Source: Isoptericola halotolerans (lineage in GTDB: Bacteria; Actinomycetota; Actinomycetes; Actinomycetales; Cellulomonadaceae). Taken from it: DNA of 64,000 bases. The stretch lies in the NCBI RefSeq assembly GCF_013149785.1, contig NZ_JABEZU010000001.1, positions 310,001 to 374,000 on the forward strand. Reading direction: 5' to 3'. The translations under genes were made by a program, and so were the position numbers. This document shows, one piece after another, positions 42,716-50,624 of this stretch. Below the pieces are notes generated by a model. The model saw nothing but the letters and a program-made list of their open reading frames with translations. It was not told where the DNA came from and ran no database searches. How positions within the stretch are numbered: position 1 is the stretch's first letter; each line of letters opens with the position of its first letter.

Positions 42716-43321
42716 TCAGGCGGCCAGCGCGGGCCGTGCTCCGACCGCCCGCAGGACGAACGTCTCGGCGGCGCGGATGGCACGTTCGCGCGTCTCGGGG
42801 TCCTCGGGGATGAGCCGGCCCGACAGGCAGGCGTTGACGAGCTGCACGGTGGGCTCGATGTCCTGCCGGGGGAACGACCCGAGGGCGACGCCGTCGTGCA
42901 GGATCCGCTTGAGGATCGACTCCACGATCTCGGCGTGCTCCCGCAGCCGGGCCTGGGTGGACCGGGACAGCACCGTCCGCAGGTCGGGCCCGGGTGCCAG
43001 GTGGAAGACCCGGGCGAGCTGCGCCTGCTGGCGGATGTAGGTGCGCAGCTTCTCGACCGGGTCCTGCACCTCGGCCAGCGCCCGCTCGAGCGTCAGGGCG
43101 TACTGCTCGGTCTCGTGGGTGATGAAGCCCAGGAGCAGCGACTCCTTGTCGGAGAAGTGGTTGTAGACCGCGGTGCGCCCCACGCCGGCCGCGGTCGCGA
43201 TGTCGGCCAGCGTGATCGTGTCGAAGCCGCGCTCCGCCATGAGCGTCGACAACGCCGTGAACAGCTTGTGTCGAGTCATCTGACGGTGCTCGTGCAAACT
43301 CTTCCCGATGATCTTGGGCAT
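42716..43321 (-). CDS. TetR family regulator
   Basis: A 201-residue TetR protein; ATG 43321 gives a sensible N-terminus (MPKIIGKSLHEHRQMTRHKL). The helix-turn-helix is at residues ~18-65 (LADIATAAGVGRTAVYNHFSDKESL). The ligand domain is unassigned. It is divergent from the DinB gene with only ~50 bp between starts, and a 6-bp inverted repeat there probably serves as operator for both. Confidence 0.92.
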   Translation of the reverse strand: MPKIIGKSLHEHRQMTRHKLFTALSTLMAERGFDTITLADIATAAGVGRTAVYNHFSDKESLLLGFITHETEQYALTLERALAEVQDPVEKLRTYIRQQAQLARVFHLAPGPDLRTVLSRSTQARLREHAEIVESILKRILHDGVALGSFPRQDIEPTVQLVNACLSGRLIPEDPETRERAIRAAETFVLRAVGARPALAA

Positions 43322-43322
43322 G

Positions 43323-43366
43323 CTGACATCATAGGCAGGCTGTGTCAGGTCAAAGGCCGCTATTGT
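43323..43366. promoter_or_regulatory. TetR/DinB divergent promoter with inverted repeat and leaderless -10 box
   Basis: CTGACA (43323-43328) and TGTCAG (43343-43348) form a 6-bp inverted repeat next to the TetR start. TATTGT (43361-43366) lies 7 nt before the GTG start of the DinB gene, the spacing expected for a -10 element driving a leaderless transcript. Confidence 0.5.
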
Positions 43367-43373
43367 CGCCGCT

Positions 43374-43925
43374 GTGACTGATGACACCGCTGCGGAGAAT
43401 GCGTCGGACGGCATCTCGCCGGACACCAAGGACTGGACGTGGGTCGTCGAGCGGTCCTGCCCGGAGTGCGGCTTCGACCCGACCGCGGTCGACCCCCTCG
43501 CCGTCGGTGCCGCCGTGCGGGCGACCGTGCCCGTCTGGCGCGCGGTGCTCGCCCGCCCGGAGGTGCGACGTCGTCCCGCCCCTGGCGTCTGGTCGCCCCT
43601 GGAGTACGGGGCGCACGTCCGGGACGTGTTCCGGGTCTTCGACGAGCGGCTCGCGCTGATGCTGGACGCCGACGGCGCCGAGTTCGCGAACTGGGACCAG
43701 GACGCGGCGGCGGTCGAGGGGCGCTACGAGCAGTGCGACCCCGCGGTCGTGGCCGAGGAGCTGACCGAGGCGGGCGAGGCCGTCGCGCACCGCTTCGACG
43801 CTGTACGGGCCGATCAGCTCGAGCGGGTCGGACGCCGCTCGAACGGTTCCGTCTTCACGGTGCGGACCTTCGGGCGGTACTTCCTGCACGACGTGGAGCA
43901 CCACCTGTCCGACGTCCGCGCCTGA
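43374..43925 (+). CDS. DinB-superfamily protein
   Basis: A 183-residue protein from GTG 43374, probably translated from a leaderless message. After ~35 residues including CPECGFDP, a DinB-like four-helix bundle follows, with candidate metal-binding His residues in WSPLEYGAHVRDVF and the C-terminal FLHDVEHHLSDV. DinB/mycothiol-dependent maleylpyruvate isomerase-type proteins often act as mycothiol- or metal-dependent transferases. The neighbouring TetR protein may regulate it. Confidence 0.88.
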   Translation: MTDDTAAENASDGISPDTKDWTWVVERSCPECGFDPTAVDPLAVGAAVRATVPVWRAVLARPEVRRRPAPGVWSPLEYGAHVRDVFRVFDERLALMLDADGAEFANWDQDAAAVEGRYEQCDPAVVAEELTEAGEAVAHRFDAVRADQLERVGRRSNGSVFTVRTFGRYFLHDVEHHLSDVRA

Positions 43926-43990
43926 GCCGACACGGCCGGCGTCACACGCCGGAAACACGGGGGGCTGCCGAGAGGAGTAGTTTGCGCCAC

Positions 43991-44995
43991 ATGTCGTACG
44001 TGCAGACGCTCGTCCCTCCGGAGCACGCCTCGAACCACGTGCTCGTCGTCCCGGACTCGTGGGAGCCTGCTCAGGTGAAGGGCCTGGCCGACGCCTGGTT
44101 CCCCGACGTCCAGTGGCTGCGCGAGCCGCAGGCGGACACCGGACCGCGTCCGACGGGTGGAGCACGGTTCCGCGGCATGGCGGCCGAGCGTGCCCAGCAG
44201 GCCGAGCCGGGCGTGCTCGGCATCGGCACCGAGCACGGGGCTGCTGGCCCCTTCCCGGTGGCGGACGGGCTGTCGCCGCAGGCGGGGCTGAGCGGCAGCG
44301 CAGCCGCCTACGCCCTCGGCCGGGTGGACGGGATGTTCGACCAACGGGCCGGCCGGCCCGTGTCCACCGACGACCGCGACGGGATCTCGCGTGCCTTCGC
44401 CGCCGGCCTGCCGGAGGGCGAGGAGCTCCGGCTCGTCCAGTGGGGCGTCGCGGTCGCCCGCAAGACCGGGGGCACCCTGCTCGCCGACGGGCGCCAGCTC
44501 CTGCATCCTGATCCCACCAGCGCCGTGGACCTCACGCTGTACGCCGCGCACCCGGTCGTCGCGGGCGAGCTCCTCGGGCTGCTGAGATCCCTCGTCGCGA
44601 CGGCGGAGGTCGAGGCGCAGGAGAGTGCCGCGGACGGCACGGCCCGCACCAGGCTCGTGGCACGCACGCCGTACGACGGGACGATCGTGGTCGAGGCCGA
44701 ACGGGTCGAGCGGGTGCCGCGGGCGCTGGCGGGGCTCGAGTGGCGGGAGTACGGGCCGCACGTCGCCCGGATGTCCTGGCTGCCGCAGGACTCCTTCGAG
44801 CTGGAGGTCGAGCGCCCGTCCGGGGTCCACGTGATCGCCCGGGCGCGGATGCGGGTGCTCGTCGCGCGGCTCGCTCTCCTGCTGCACGACCAGGTCGGCG
44901 GCGCGATGGTGGACGACGGCGCGTTCCTCGTGTCGACGGCCGAGGTCGAACGTCGGACCGACGAGCAGCGCACCGCTTCACGGGCCTGGATCTGA
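43991..44995 (+). CDS. unrecognised protein, paralogue of the 51.5-52.7 kb gene
   Basis: A 334-residue protein from ATG 43991. I recognise no domain. It shares a block with the protein at 51548-52672: DRDGISRAFAAGLPEGEE here and DRDGLARSFPAGLPNREEER there, each followed by an alanine-rich helix, a GG turn and PDPTSAVDLT versus PDPGAAVDLT. It has no signal peptide or membrane helix, so it is probably cytoplasmic. It follows DinB after 65 bp. The conserved blocks suggest an uncharacterised family present twice in this genome. Confidence 0.8.
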   Translation: MSYVQTLVPPEHASNHVLVVPDSWEPAQVKGLADAWFPDVQWLREPQADTGPRPTGGARFRGMAAERAQQAEPGVLGIGTEHGAAGPFPVADGLSPQAGLSGSAAAYALGRVDGMFDQRAGRPVSTDDRDGISRAFAAGLPEGEELRLVQWGVAVARKTGGTLLADGRQLLHPDPTSAVDLTLYAAHPVVAGELLGLLRSLVATAEVEAQESAADGTARTRLVARTPYDGTIVVEAERVERVPRALAGLEWREYGPHVARMSWLPQDSFELEVERPSGVHVIARARMRVLVARLALLLHDQVGGAMVDDGAFLVSTAEVERRTDEQRTASRAWI

Positions 44996-45657
44996 CGTCT
45001 CTGCCGCGACGAGCGTGATGTTGTCCACAGGCGTGTGGACCGTTCCGCAGCGGGCCGGGCATCGGTGCCCGCCCTGGTGAACGCAGGATTCCCGGTGGTG
45101 GCGGCCTCCCGGCGCGACGAGTCGGACATCCTCCGCGAGACGCCCCGAGCCGCATGATCCTGCGGTTCCTTCCTGTTACCACGTCGTTCCCGCGGACGAC
45201 AACCTGAACGCCCCACACCGTTCCGTGGGATGCGCGGCGCGCCGGATCTGGCGTGTCGTCCACAGATTTTGTCCACAGGGGTGTGGACGGTATGGGGATT
45301 CCGGGGGTCCTGCTGTGGACGAGCCTGTGGTCGAAGATCTCCTGCCCCGGACCTCTTGCAGTACCCACCGAGCGGGTCTAGAAACGTGCCTAACGGTCTC
45401 GACAGGATGAGCCTCGAGCTCATCGGTCGGGGCGAAGGTCGACCGGAGAACGACGGACCGATCCGCACCGAGTGCGGGCCGCGGGTGACGACGCGGGTGT
45501 CCGGCGGGGCCGGAAGACCACCCGCGTCCGGGATCCTGCGGAGAACGGGCCGGTCGGGGCGACGACGCACCAGGCCCTGACCGATCCGGTGGGAGGCCCG
45601 GGGCTGTGACGTCGACACAGCGCCCCGACTGCGATCGCCGGGGAACGCGGCAATCGC
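44996..45657. other. non-coding stretch with repeated DnaA-box-like dyads
   Basis: No convincing gene is seen in either strand over 0.66 kb. Two copies of TTGTCCACAGG-S-GTGTGGAC occur at 45021-45040 and 45269-45288; each contains a perfect GTCCACA/TGTGGAC inverted repeat with a 4-bp loop (45023-45040, 45271-45288). TTGTCCACA fits the actinobacterial DnaA box. Two near-matches (TCGTCCACA at 45256-45264, inverted at 45314-45322) flank the second copy. No replication genes are nearby. Confidence 0.6.
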
Positions 45658-45686
45658 CGAGGCCCCCGGCCGCCCCGGGGGCCTCG
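45658..45686. terminator. GC-rich hairpin upstream of pirin gene
   Basis: CGAGGCCCCC (45658-45667) and GGGGGCCTCG (45677-45686) are perfect 10-bp arms with a 9-nt loop. No T-run follows, as is usual for actinobacterial terminators. It closes the non-coding stretch and insulates the pirin gene. Confidence 0.55.
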
Positions 45687-45724
45687 GCCGTACCTGGGAG
45701 CGCGACCGCACGTACCCTCGGGCC

Positions 45725-46771
45725 ATGAGCAACCTCGAGACGCGCCCGGACGAGCAGGTGTGCGCACCCGGCTCTGCCGTCGGCGGCGTGGAGCTGCTGG
45801 AAGCGCGGGACGTCCCGCTCGGCGGCCCGCGCGCCATGACCGTGCGCCGGACGATCCCGCAACGGCAGCGCTCCCTCATCGGTGCCTGGTGCTTCTGCGA
45901 CCACTACGGGCCCGACGACGTCTCGTCGTCGGCGGGGATGCAGGTGCCGCCGCACCCGCACATCGGGTTGCAGACCGTCAGCTGGCTGTTCGCCGGGGAG
46001 ATCCTGCACCGGGACTCGGTGGGGTCGTGGCAGACGGTGCTGCCCGGCGAGCTCAACCTCATGACGGCAGGGCACGGCATCTCGCACTCGGAGGAGTCGC
46101 CTGCGACCTCGGCGGGCCGTCCTCGCCCGCCCACGTTGCACGGCGTCCAGCTCTGGACGGTCCTGCCTCTTGCGGTGAAGGACAGCGCGCCGAGCTTCGA
46201 GCACCACGCTGACCTGCCCGTCGTCGTCCACGACGGTGCCCGGGTGCAGGTCTTCCTCGGGACGTTGCGTGTCGCGGACGAGGAGCTGGTGTCGCCGGCG
46301 CGCACCTACACCCCGCTCGTCGGCGCACAGATCGACCTGGAGGCCGGTGCGTCGGTCGTCCTCGACGTCGACCCGGTCTTCGAGCACGGGCTGCTCGTGG
46401 ACGACGGCGACGCGCGCCTCGAGACCGACGCCGTGCCGCCCGGTGCGCTCGCCTACACGGCCCCCGGGCGGGCCCGGCTGACCGTGGCCGCCGGCGAGAG
46501 CCCGGTGCGTGCCGTCCTGCTCGGGGGCGAGCCGTTCGCCGAGGACGTCGTCATGTGGTGGAACTTCGTGGGACGCACCCACGAGGAGATCGTCCGCGCG
46601 CGGGCCGACTGGGCGGCGCAGCTCACCGACCTGGACGACGGTGGCACGGACTTCGAGCCGGGTGCCGGTGAGCGTCGCTTCGGCAGGGTCGACGGCTACG
46701 CCGGCGGGCCGTTGCGCGCCCCGGCGCTGCCGGAGGTCCGGCTGCGTCCCCGGCGTCGCCCCGGCTCCTGA
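45725..46771 (+). CDS. pirin family protein
   Basis: A 348-residue bicupin from ATG 45725. The N-terminal cupin contains the pirin metal site, with CDHYGPDD, PPHPHIGLQTVSWLF and the later GHGISHSEE supplying His and Glu ligands. Pirins bind Fe or Ni and act as quercetinases or redox-responsive cofactors of regulators. The C-terminal cupin ends in MWWNFVGRTHEEI, typical of the family. Convergent with the zinc protease gene. Confidence 0.95.
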   Translation: MSNLETRPDEQVCAPGSAVGGVELLEARDVPLGGPRAMTVRRTIPQRQRSLIGAWCFCDHYGPDDVSSSAGMQVPPHPHIGLQTVSWLFAGEILHRDSVGSWQTVLPGELNLMTAGHGISHSEESPATSAGRPRPPTLHGVQLWTVLPLAVKDSAPSFEHHADLPVVVHDGARVQVFLGTLRVADEELVSPARTYTPLVGAQIDLEAGASVVLDVDPVFEHGLLVDDGDARLETDAVPPGALAYTAPGRARLTVAAGESPVRAVLLGGEPFAEDVVMWWNFVGRTHEEIVRARADWAAQLTDLDDGGTDFEPGAGERRFGRVDGYAGGPLRAPALPEVRLRPRRRPGS

Positions 46772-46792
46772 AGGGTCGCTCGCGGGCCGGTC

Positions 46793-48145
46793 TCAGGGGA
46801 ACGTGATCCGGAGCTTGGCGTTCTTCATCCCCTTGCCGACGTTGACGACCTTGATCTTCATCCCTCCGCTGCGGGTGGTGAAGGTCTGTCCCTCGCGCAT
46901 GGTGGAGCGACGGGTCGACTCACGGCCCATGGGGACCACGAGGTGCTCGCCCGGGTACGCCCACGTGGACCGGCTGCCCGCCATGCGGGAGACCGTGATG
47001 CCGTAGCGCACGGTGTAGTCGGAGCTCGCCCGGTAGGGCAGGGGTGTGTACGGGTACCGCACACCGGGCTCGTTGCTGCGCAGCTCGATGAAGTAGACCT
47101 CCCCGGTCCGGGGGTCGCGGGCCCGGACGAGGGTCGGGCGCTTCGTGTCCCGGTGCCGGGCGGTGAGCAGGACGGTGCGGTTGCCGCCCTTCGCGCCGAC
47201 GAACCGCTGCTCGGACTTCGGCAGGACGCCGAGGCGTCGCTTGTGCGCGCCGGAGAGCGAGGGGATGCCCTGCGCGGCGAACTCGGCACCCATCAGGTCC
47301 AGGGGGTCGAGCCCTTCGGCAGCGCCGCACCGCGAGCTGCGGAACCCGCCGTCGTTCTTGCCCCGGCACCACCCCACGCCGGAGTGCTCCAGCCCCAGGT
47401 TGTGGGCGAGCTCGTGCGCCAGCGTGGCCACGCCCTTGTCGTACTGGCGGTGGTTCCACCGGTTGGTGGACCTGAGCCCGTCGGGCCCGCCGAACAGGGA
47501 GAACGCCCACCCTCCCGGCGAGTCCCGGCCCGCCTTGGAGGGCATCGAGGCGAGCCCGACCTTGCCGGCGCAGGTCTTGCCGTAGCGAGACCCGCCGGCG
47601 TAGTCGCCCTTGCCGTACGGGTAGAGCACCACGAGGTGGGCGCGACGGTCGGGCCCCCGGTTCTTCGCGGAGTACCAGCCCTTCCCGTAGTGCTTGGCGC
47701 CGCCCCGCTTGACCTGCTTCAGCACCTGCTGGGTCGTGCGGCAGGCGCCGTCGCCGGTGTTGATGCGGTGGATCTTTCCCGATCGGACAAAGGTGACCTT
47801 TCCCCTGGACTGCTTCGACCAGTAGGAGGAGGTCCGGGAGAGAAGTCGGTCGACGTCGGTGTCCCGGACCATTTTCTTGACGCGCTTCTTCGACATGTTC
47901 TTGGGTGTCGCGACGACGACCTGCACGGTGTGGGTCTTCTTCTTGGTGCGGACCGCCGTCGCGAGCGCGCGGGTCCCGTCGTTGGTGGACGTCCGCCCGA
48001 AACGGGACGAGTCGACGGCGGACTCCCAGGTCACCGGGCTCCCGCCGTGCGGCTCCCGCACCTCTGGCGCGGCAGCGGCCGCCGTCGCGTCGACGAGGAG
48101 CAGTGCACCCACGATGGTGGCGACGACAGAAAAGCGCAGCGACAT
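46793..48145 (-). CDS. secreted zinc metalloprotease (gluzincin/metzincin type)
   Basis: A 450-residue protein from ATG 48145. A signal peptide (MSLRFSVVATIVGALLL) ends near AAAAA, so it is exported. The zinc site is HELAHNLGLEH (His244, Glu245, His248, His254), the HExxHxxGxxH pattern of metzincins, followed by a DLMGAE Met-turn. The region after the signal peptide is unusually rich in lysine (RTKKKTHTVQ, KNMSKKRVKKMVRD) for this GC-rich genome and may be a propeptide. The closest families are M6/reprolysin-like peptidases. The substrate is unknown. Confidence 0.88.
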   Translation of the reverse strand: MSLRFSVVATIVGALLLVDATAAAAAPEVREPHGGSPVTWESAVDSSRFGRTSTNDGTRALATAVRTKKKTHTVQVVVATPKNMSKKRVKKMVRDTDVDRLLSRTSSYWSKQSRGKVTFVRSGKIHRINTGDGACRTTQQVLKQVKRGGAKHYGKGWYSAKNRGPDRRAHLVVLYPYGKGDYAGGSRYGKTCAGKVGLASMPSKAGRDSPGGWAFSLFGGPDGLRSTNRWNHRQYDKGVATLAHELAHNLGLEHSGVGWCRGKNDGGFRSSRCGAAEGLDPLDLMGAEFAAQGIPSLSGAHKRRLGVLPKSEQRFVGAKGGNRTVLLTARHRDTKRPTLVRARDPRTGEVYFIELRSNEPGVRYPYTPLPYRASSDYTVRYGITVSRMAGSRSTWAYPGEHLVVPMGRESTRRSTMREGQTFTTRSGGMKIKVVNVGKGMKNAKLRITFP

Positions 48146-48254
48146 TCCGGATCCCCCGAACCGATCGACGTCGATGATTCGGAGCGTATCGACGAATATC
48201 GGAATGCGCCCGTCGGAAAGGAATGTCCTTTTGGTCGGGAAGATCCGGACGGGG

Positions 48255-48749
48255 CTATTGGTTCCGATGCCGGACGATGATCGGCAGGACGGCCCACAGG
48301 CCGAGGAGCAGCACCGCGCACGCACTCCCGACCACCAGTCCGGCCGTGCGGTCGAGGACGACGTCGAAGACCAGCAGCGCCGTGCAGGAGAGCGCGACGG
48401 CGAGCAGCACCAGCGCCGCCCTGGTCATCCGGTCTCCGATGGTGACCACCGGCCGCTTGAGGTGGCGGCGGAACAACGACCGGTGGATCGCCACCGGGGC
48501 GACGAACAGGCCGGTCGCCGTGATGCAGACGAGAAGGTCCACCAGGTACACGTTGCGCTGGAAGGCGTCGAGGTCCTGGAACCGGGACTGGAAGGGCAGG
48601 ATCAGCAGGAAGCCGGTGAGGATCTGGACGCCGGTCTGCATGACCCGCAGCTCCTGGAGCAGCTCGACCCAGTTGCGGTCGGAGCGTTCCTCCGACGTCT
48701 CCTCCCGGCCGTGCTCCCGGGGCTCCGGCCTTCTTGCGGCGTCCGTCAT
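48255..48749 (-). CDS. DUF6328-like membrane protein
   Basis: A 164-residue protein from ATG 48749 with GGAGGGG upstream. After a charged start (EERSDRNWVELLQELRVMQTG) it has four transmembrane helices; the pattern LLQELRVMQTGVQILTGFLL is typical of the actinobacterial DUF6328 family, sometimes annotated as sodium:proton antiporter without evidence. Divergent from the acetyltransferase gene. Function unknown. Confidence 0.85.
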   Translation of the reverse strand: MTDAARRPEPREHGREETSEERSDRNWVELLQELRVMQTGVQILTGFLLILPFQSRFQDLDAFQRNVYLVDLLVCITATGLFVAPVAIHRSLFRRHLKRPVVTIGDRMTRAALVLLAVALSCTALLVFDVVLDRTAGLVVGSACAVLLLGLWAVLPIIVRHRNQ

Positions 48750-48829
48750 CGCCCCTCCTCCGTGACTGCTGGTGGGCACCTCATCGTGCCACCGGGGGGC
48801 CGTGGGCGCAGCGACGGCACGATGTCGCG

Positions 48830-49318
48830 ATGCTGGCTCCGTTCACGCTCCGTGCCGCGACACCCGACGACGCCGCCGGGTGCGCCCTGGTCCATCACAC
48901 CTCGTGGGTCGAGACGTACTCCGGGCTGCTCCGTGCGGACCACTGGGACACCGACACCCTGGAGCGACGCACCCTGCTGTGGCAGCGCTGGCTCGCCGGC
49001 GACGGGGTCGTCGTGGCCGAGGCCGGGGGTCGTGTCGTGGGCATCGCCTCCGACGGCAGCGGGCGGACCGTCGGGGGCCACGAGCCCGTGCGTGAGCGCG
49101 AGCTGTACCTCCTCTACGTTCTGCAGGCGCACCACGGGTCCGGGGCAGGCCAGGCCCTGCTCGACGCCGTCCTGCCGCCATACGCAACTGCCCAGCTCTG
49201 GGTCGCGGAGCACAACCCGCGCGCGCGTCGGTTCTACGAGCGCAATGGGTTCGTCCCCGACGGTGCTCGGTGCGTCGATGAGCAGCTCGGCCTCGCCGAG
49301 GTCCGCCACGTGCGGTGA
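48830..49318 (+). CDS. GNAT family N-acetyltransferase
   Basis: A 162-residue acetyltransferase from ATG 48830. The acetyl-CoA binding region reads LYLLYVLQAHHGSGAGQALL (residues ~88-107), and the C-terminal part EHNPRARRFYERNGF is characteristic of GNAT proteins that modify small molecules or protein N-termini. Substrate unknown. The gene ends at the hairpin and tRNA remnant that mark the left edge of the inserted element. Confidence 0.92.
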   Translation: MLAPFTLRAATPDDAAGCALVHHTSWVETYSGLLRADHWDTDTLERRTLLWQRWLAGDGVVVAEAGGRVVGIASDGSGRTVGGHEPVRERELYLLYVLQAHHGSGAGQALLDAVLPPYATAQLWVAEHNPRARRFYERNGFVPDGARCVDEQLGLAEVRHVR

Positions 49319-49333
49319 CACCCCGTCGGGGTG
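49319..49333. terminator. hairpin, probably the original terminator of tRNA-Gly
   Basis: CACCCCG-T-CGGGGTG is a perfect 7-bp inverted repeat right after the acetyltransferase stop and just beyond the displaced tRNA 3' end (49335-49376). Before insertion it would have stood directly downstream of the intact tRNA gene, matching the element-borne hairpin at 50586-50618 next to the present tRNA. Confidence 0.5.
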
Positions 49334-49334
49334 C

Positions 49335-49376
49335 GCTGAGCGGGTGACGGGAATCGAACCCGCGCTATCAGCTTGG
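49335..49376 (-). repeat. displaced tRNA-Gly 3' end (attachment-site remnant)
   Basis: These 42 bp are identical to 50621-50662, which cover the 3' half of the tRNA-Gly gene from the anticodon loop to just past the discriminator base. Identity stops sharply on both sides. This copy has no 5' half and cannot make a tRNA; it is the att repeat left at the far end of a tRNA-targeted insertion. Confidence 0.9.
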
Positions 49377-49391
49377 AATGGCGGGGGTTGC

Positions 49392-50099
49392 TCACCACTG
49401 CTTGTACGGCGCCAGGTGCGGCGTGAAGCCCTTCGTGGGCGGCGAGACGGTCCAGCCGTACTTCTGGAGGGTGGCTGCCGCTTCCTGCTGGAGGTCGCGG
49501 ACGGTGGACCGGAACTGCCTCATGCGCCACCGCTCGCGTCCGGCTTCGAGCGCAGCCTGCCATCCTTCGACCGCGTCGACGCCGCAGTCCTTGATGAGCA
49601 TCTCGAGCACGTCCTCCAGGCATGGCCTGAATCTCTCTCCGCCGACAGGGAGATGAACGCTGGAGAGATCGTGAGGCTGCTTGACCCGCCGACTGTCCTT
49701 GGCGTGCGCGATGGCGAGCAGGTGGCTGAAGGCACCGCGCTCTCCGTGGAACTGCCAGTGGCAGATGGGATCGGTTCGCATGTCGCTGAGGTACTCCAGC
49801 CGGACCAGCGGTGTGCTGTCCAGTGTCGAGTACACGGCGATGTCGGTGCGCGTCGCCTTCAGGTGCTCGCGGGCGTGGTCGAGCTGGAGGAAGACGGCGA
49901 CGGCCAGGTCTGCGAGGTGCTGGCCCTGGACGTGCAGCGGGACCCGTTGGTTCTTCTTCGTCGTGCCGTCGGGTCGGACGGCGTATCGATCCCCGAGCTT
50001 CACGGAGACCATCTGCACGTGGTCGCCCAGGGTGGCGGCGATCATGTCGCCGATCTCACCGGCGAACTCGCGGGATCGCTCTTCGAGTTCAGAAGTCAT
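49392..50099 (-). CDS. unrecognised element-borne protein (235 aa)
   Basis: From ATG 50099 the protein begins MTSELEERSREFAGEIGDMI, with no signal peptide or membrane helix. A central region (VAVFLQLDHAREHLKATRTD, GERGAFSHLLAIAH) contains several His and Asp residues that could form an active site, and HLPVGGERFRPCLEDVLEML follows. It overlaps the upstream 65-residue gene by 11 bp, an arrangement typical of toxin-antitoxin or small defence operons. Its stop lies 15 bp from the att repeat. I do not recognise a family and assign no activity. Confidence 0.8.
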   Translation of the reverse strand: MTSELEERSREFAGEIGDMIAATLGDHVQMVSVKLGDRYAVRPDGTTKKNQRVPLHVQGQHLADLAVAVFLQLDHAREHLKATRTDIAVYSTLDSTPLVRLEYLSDMRTDPICHWQFHGERGAFSHLLAIAHAKDSRRVKQPHDLSSVHLPVGGERFRPCLEDVLEMLIKDCGVDAVEGWQAALEAGRERWRMRQFRSTVRDLQQEAAATLQKYGWTVSPPTKGFTPHLAPYKQW

Positions 50100-50286
50100 C
50101 GGTGGTTTCCCCGAGGAGAAAAGCGATCTCCTCGAGTTCTTCCACCGCGTCCCATTCGAAGCCGGCCAGAGAGCCGCGGGCCACACGCTCGCGGAAGTCG
50201 TCCAACGTGGTCCCGAGCGTCGTGAGGATCTCCTCGCGCCGACGCTCGAGGTCGGCGCGAGTCACTTCGATCGTGCGGGGGGCCAT
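50089..50286 (-). CDS. small acidic partner protein (65 aa)
   Basis: ATG 50286 is preceded by GGAAGGA. The protein is helical and acidic: VTRADLERRREEILTTLG then DDFRERVARGSLAGFEWDAV and EELEEIAFLLGETTDD. Size, charge and first position in a two-gene overlapping operon fit an antitoxin or small regulatory partner of the 235-residue protein. It has no obvious DNA-binding motif. Function is inferred only from gene order. Confidence 0.78.
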   Translation of the reverse strand: MAPRTIEVTRADLERRREEILTTLGTTLDDFRERVARGSLAGFEWDAVEELEEIAFLLGETTDDF

Positions 50287-50585
50287 GTCAGCGTCCTTCC
50301 GTTCGTCGGTAGTCCACCATCCTGCTACGAGGCACCGACACACACCAGATCGGGTGGAGTGTCTGTGCGAACGCGCTCATCGGGGGGCTGCCCTGTCGTG
50401 CGCGCGCCGCTCGAACTCCTGGCACACGGCCGAGTGCCATCGCACGGGAGCCTGGTTCATCTGTCGCGTGGCCGGCTCCGAGTGCCGTAGCCATCCGACC
50501 GTCCGGTCGTGCGATCCAGGTGCCGTCGTGGACGGAGCCGGTCGCGGCCTGGGAAGGGGTGCCAGAACCGGCCTCCGGCAGACGA
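50287..50585. other. promoter-side non-coding region of the inserted element
   Basis: About 300 bp between the operon start and the tRNA-proximal hairpin. No credible gene is seen; short open frames here include tRNA-derived sequence or lack starts. It should contain the operon promoter, but no clear -10/-35 pair stands out. Confidence 0.5.
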
Positions 50586-50618
50586 CGAGAGGCCCGGCCG
50601 TGACGGCCGGGCCTCTCG
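50586..50618 (-). terminator. terminator hairpin of tRNA-Gly
   Basis: CGAGAGGCCCGGCCG (50586-50600) and its exact inverse (50604-50618) form 15-bp arms with a TGA loop, 6 bp downstream of the tRNA 3' end on the minus strand. It lies inside the inserted element, which therefore brought its own terminator. Confidence 0.7.
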
Positions 50619-50624
50619 GTGCTG

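Noticed and set aside
45021-45322. chromosomal replication origin
   Set aside because: Only two good DnaA boxes and two near-boxes are present, with no AT-rich unwinding region and no dnaA, dnaN or rpmH nearby.
45406-45424. GATGAGC...GCTCATC inverted repeat resembling the polyol operator half-site
   Set aside because: No polyol gene is nearby and the flanking bases differ; probably coincidence.
44308-45879. 523-residue minus-strand frame crossing the 45 kb gene-free stretch
   Set aside because: It is antisense to the 44 kb gene at one end, has no natural protein composition in the intergenic part and no start signal, so the stretch is treated as non-coding.
49335-49376. a second tRNA-Gly gene
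   Set aside because: Only the 3' half is present; there is no D arm or 5' acceptor strand, so it is an att remnant.
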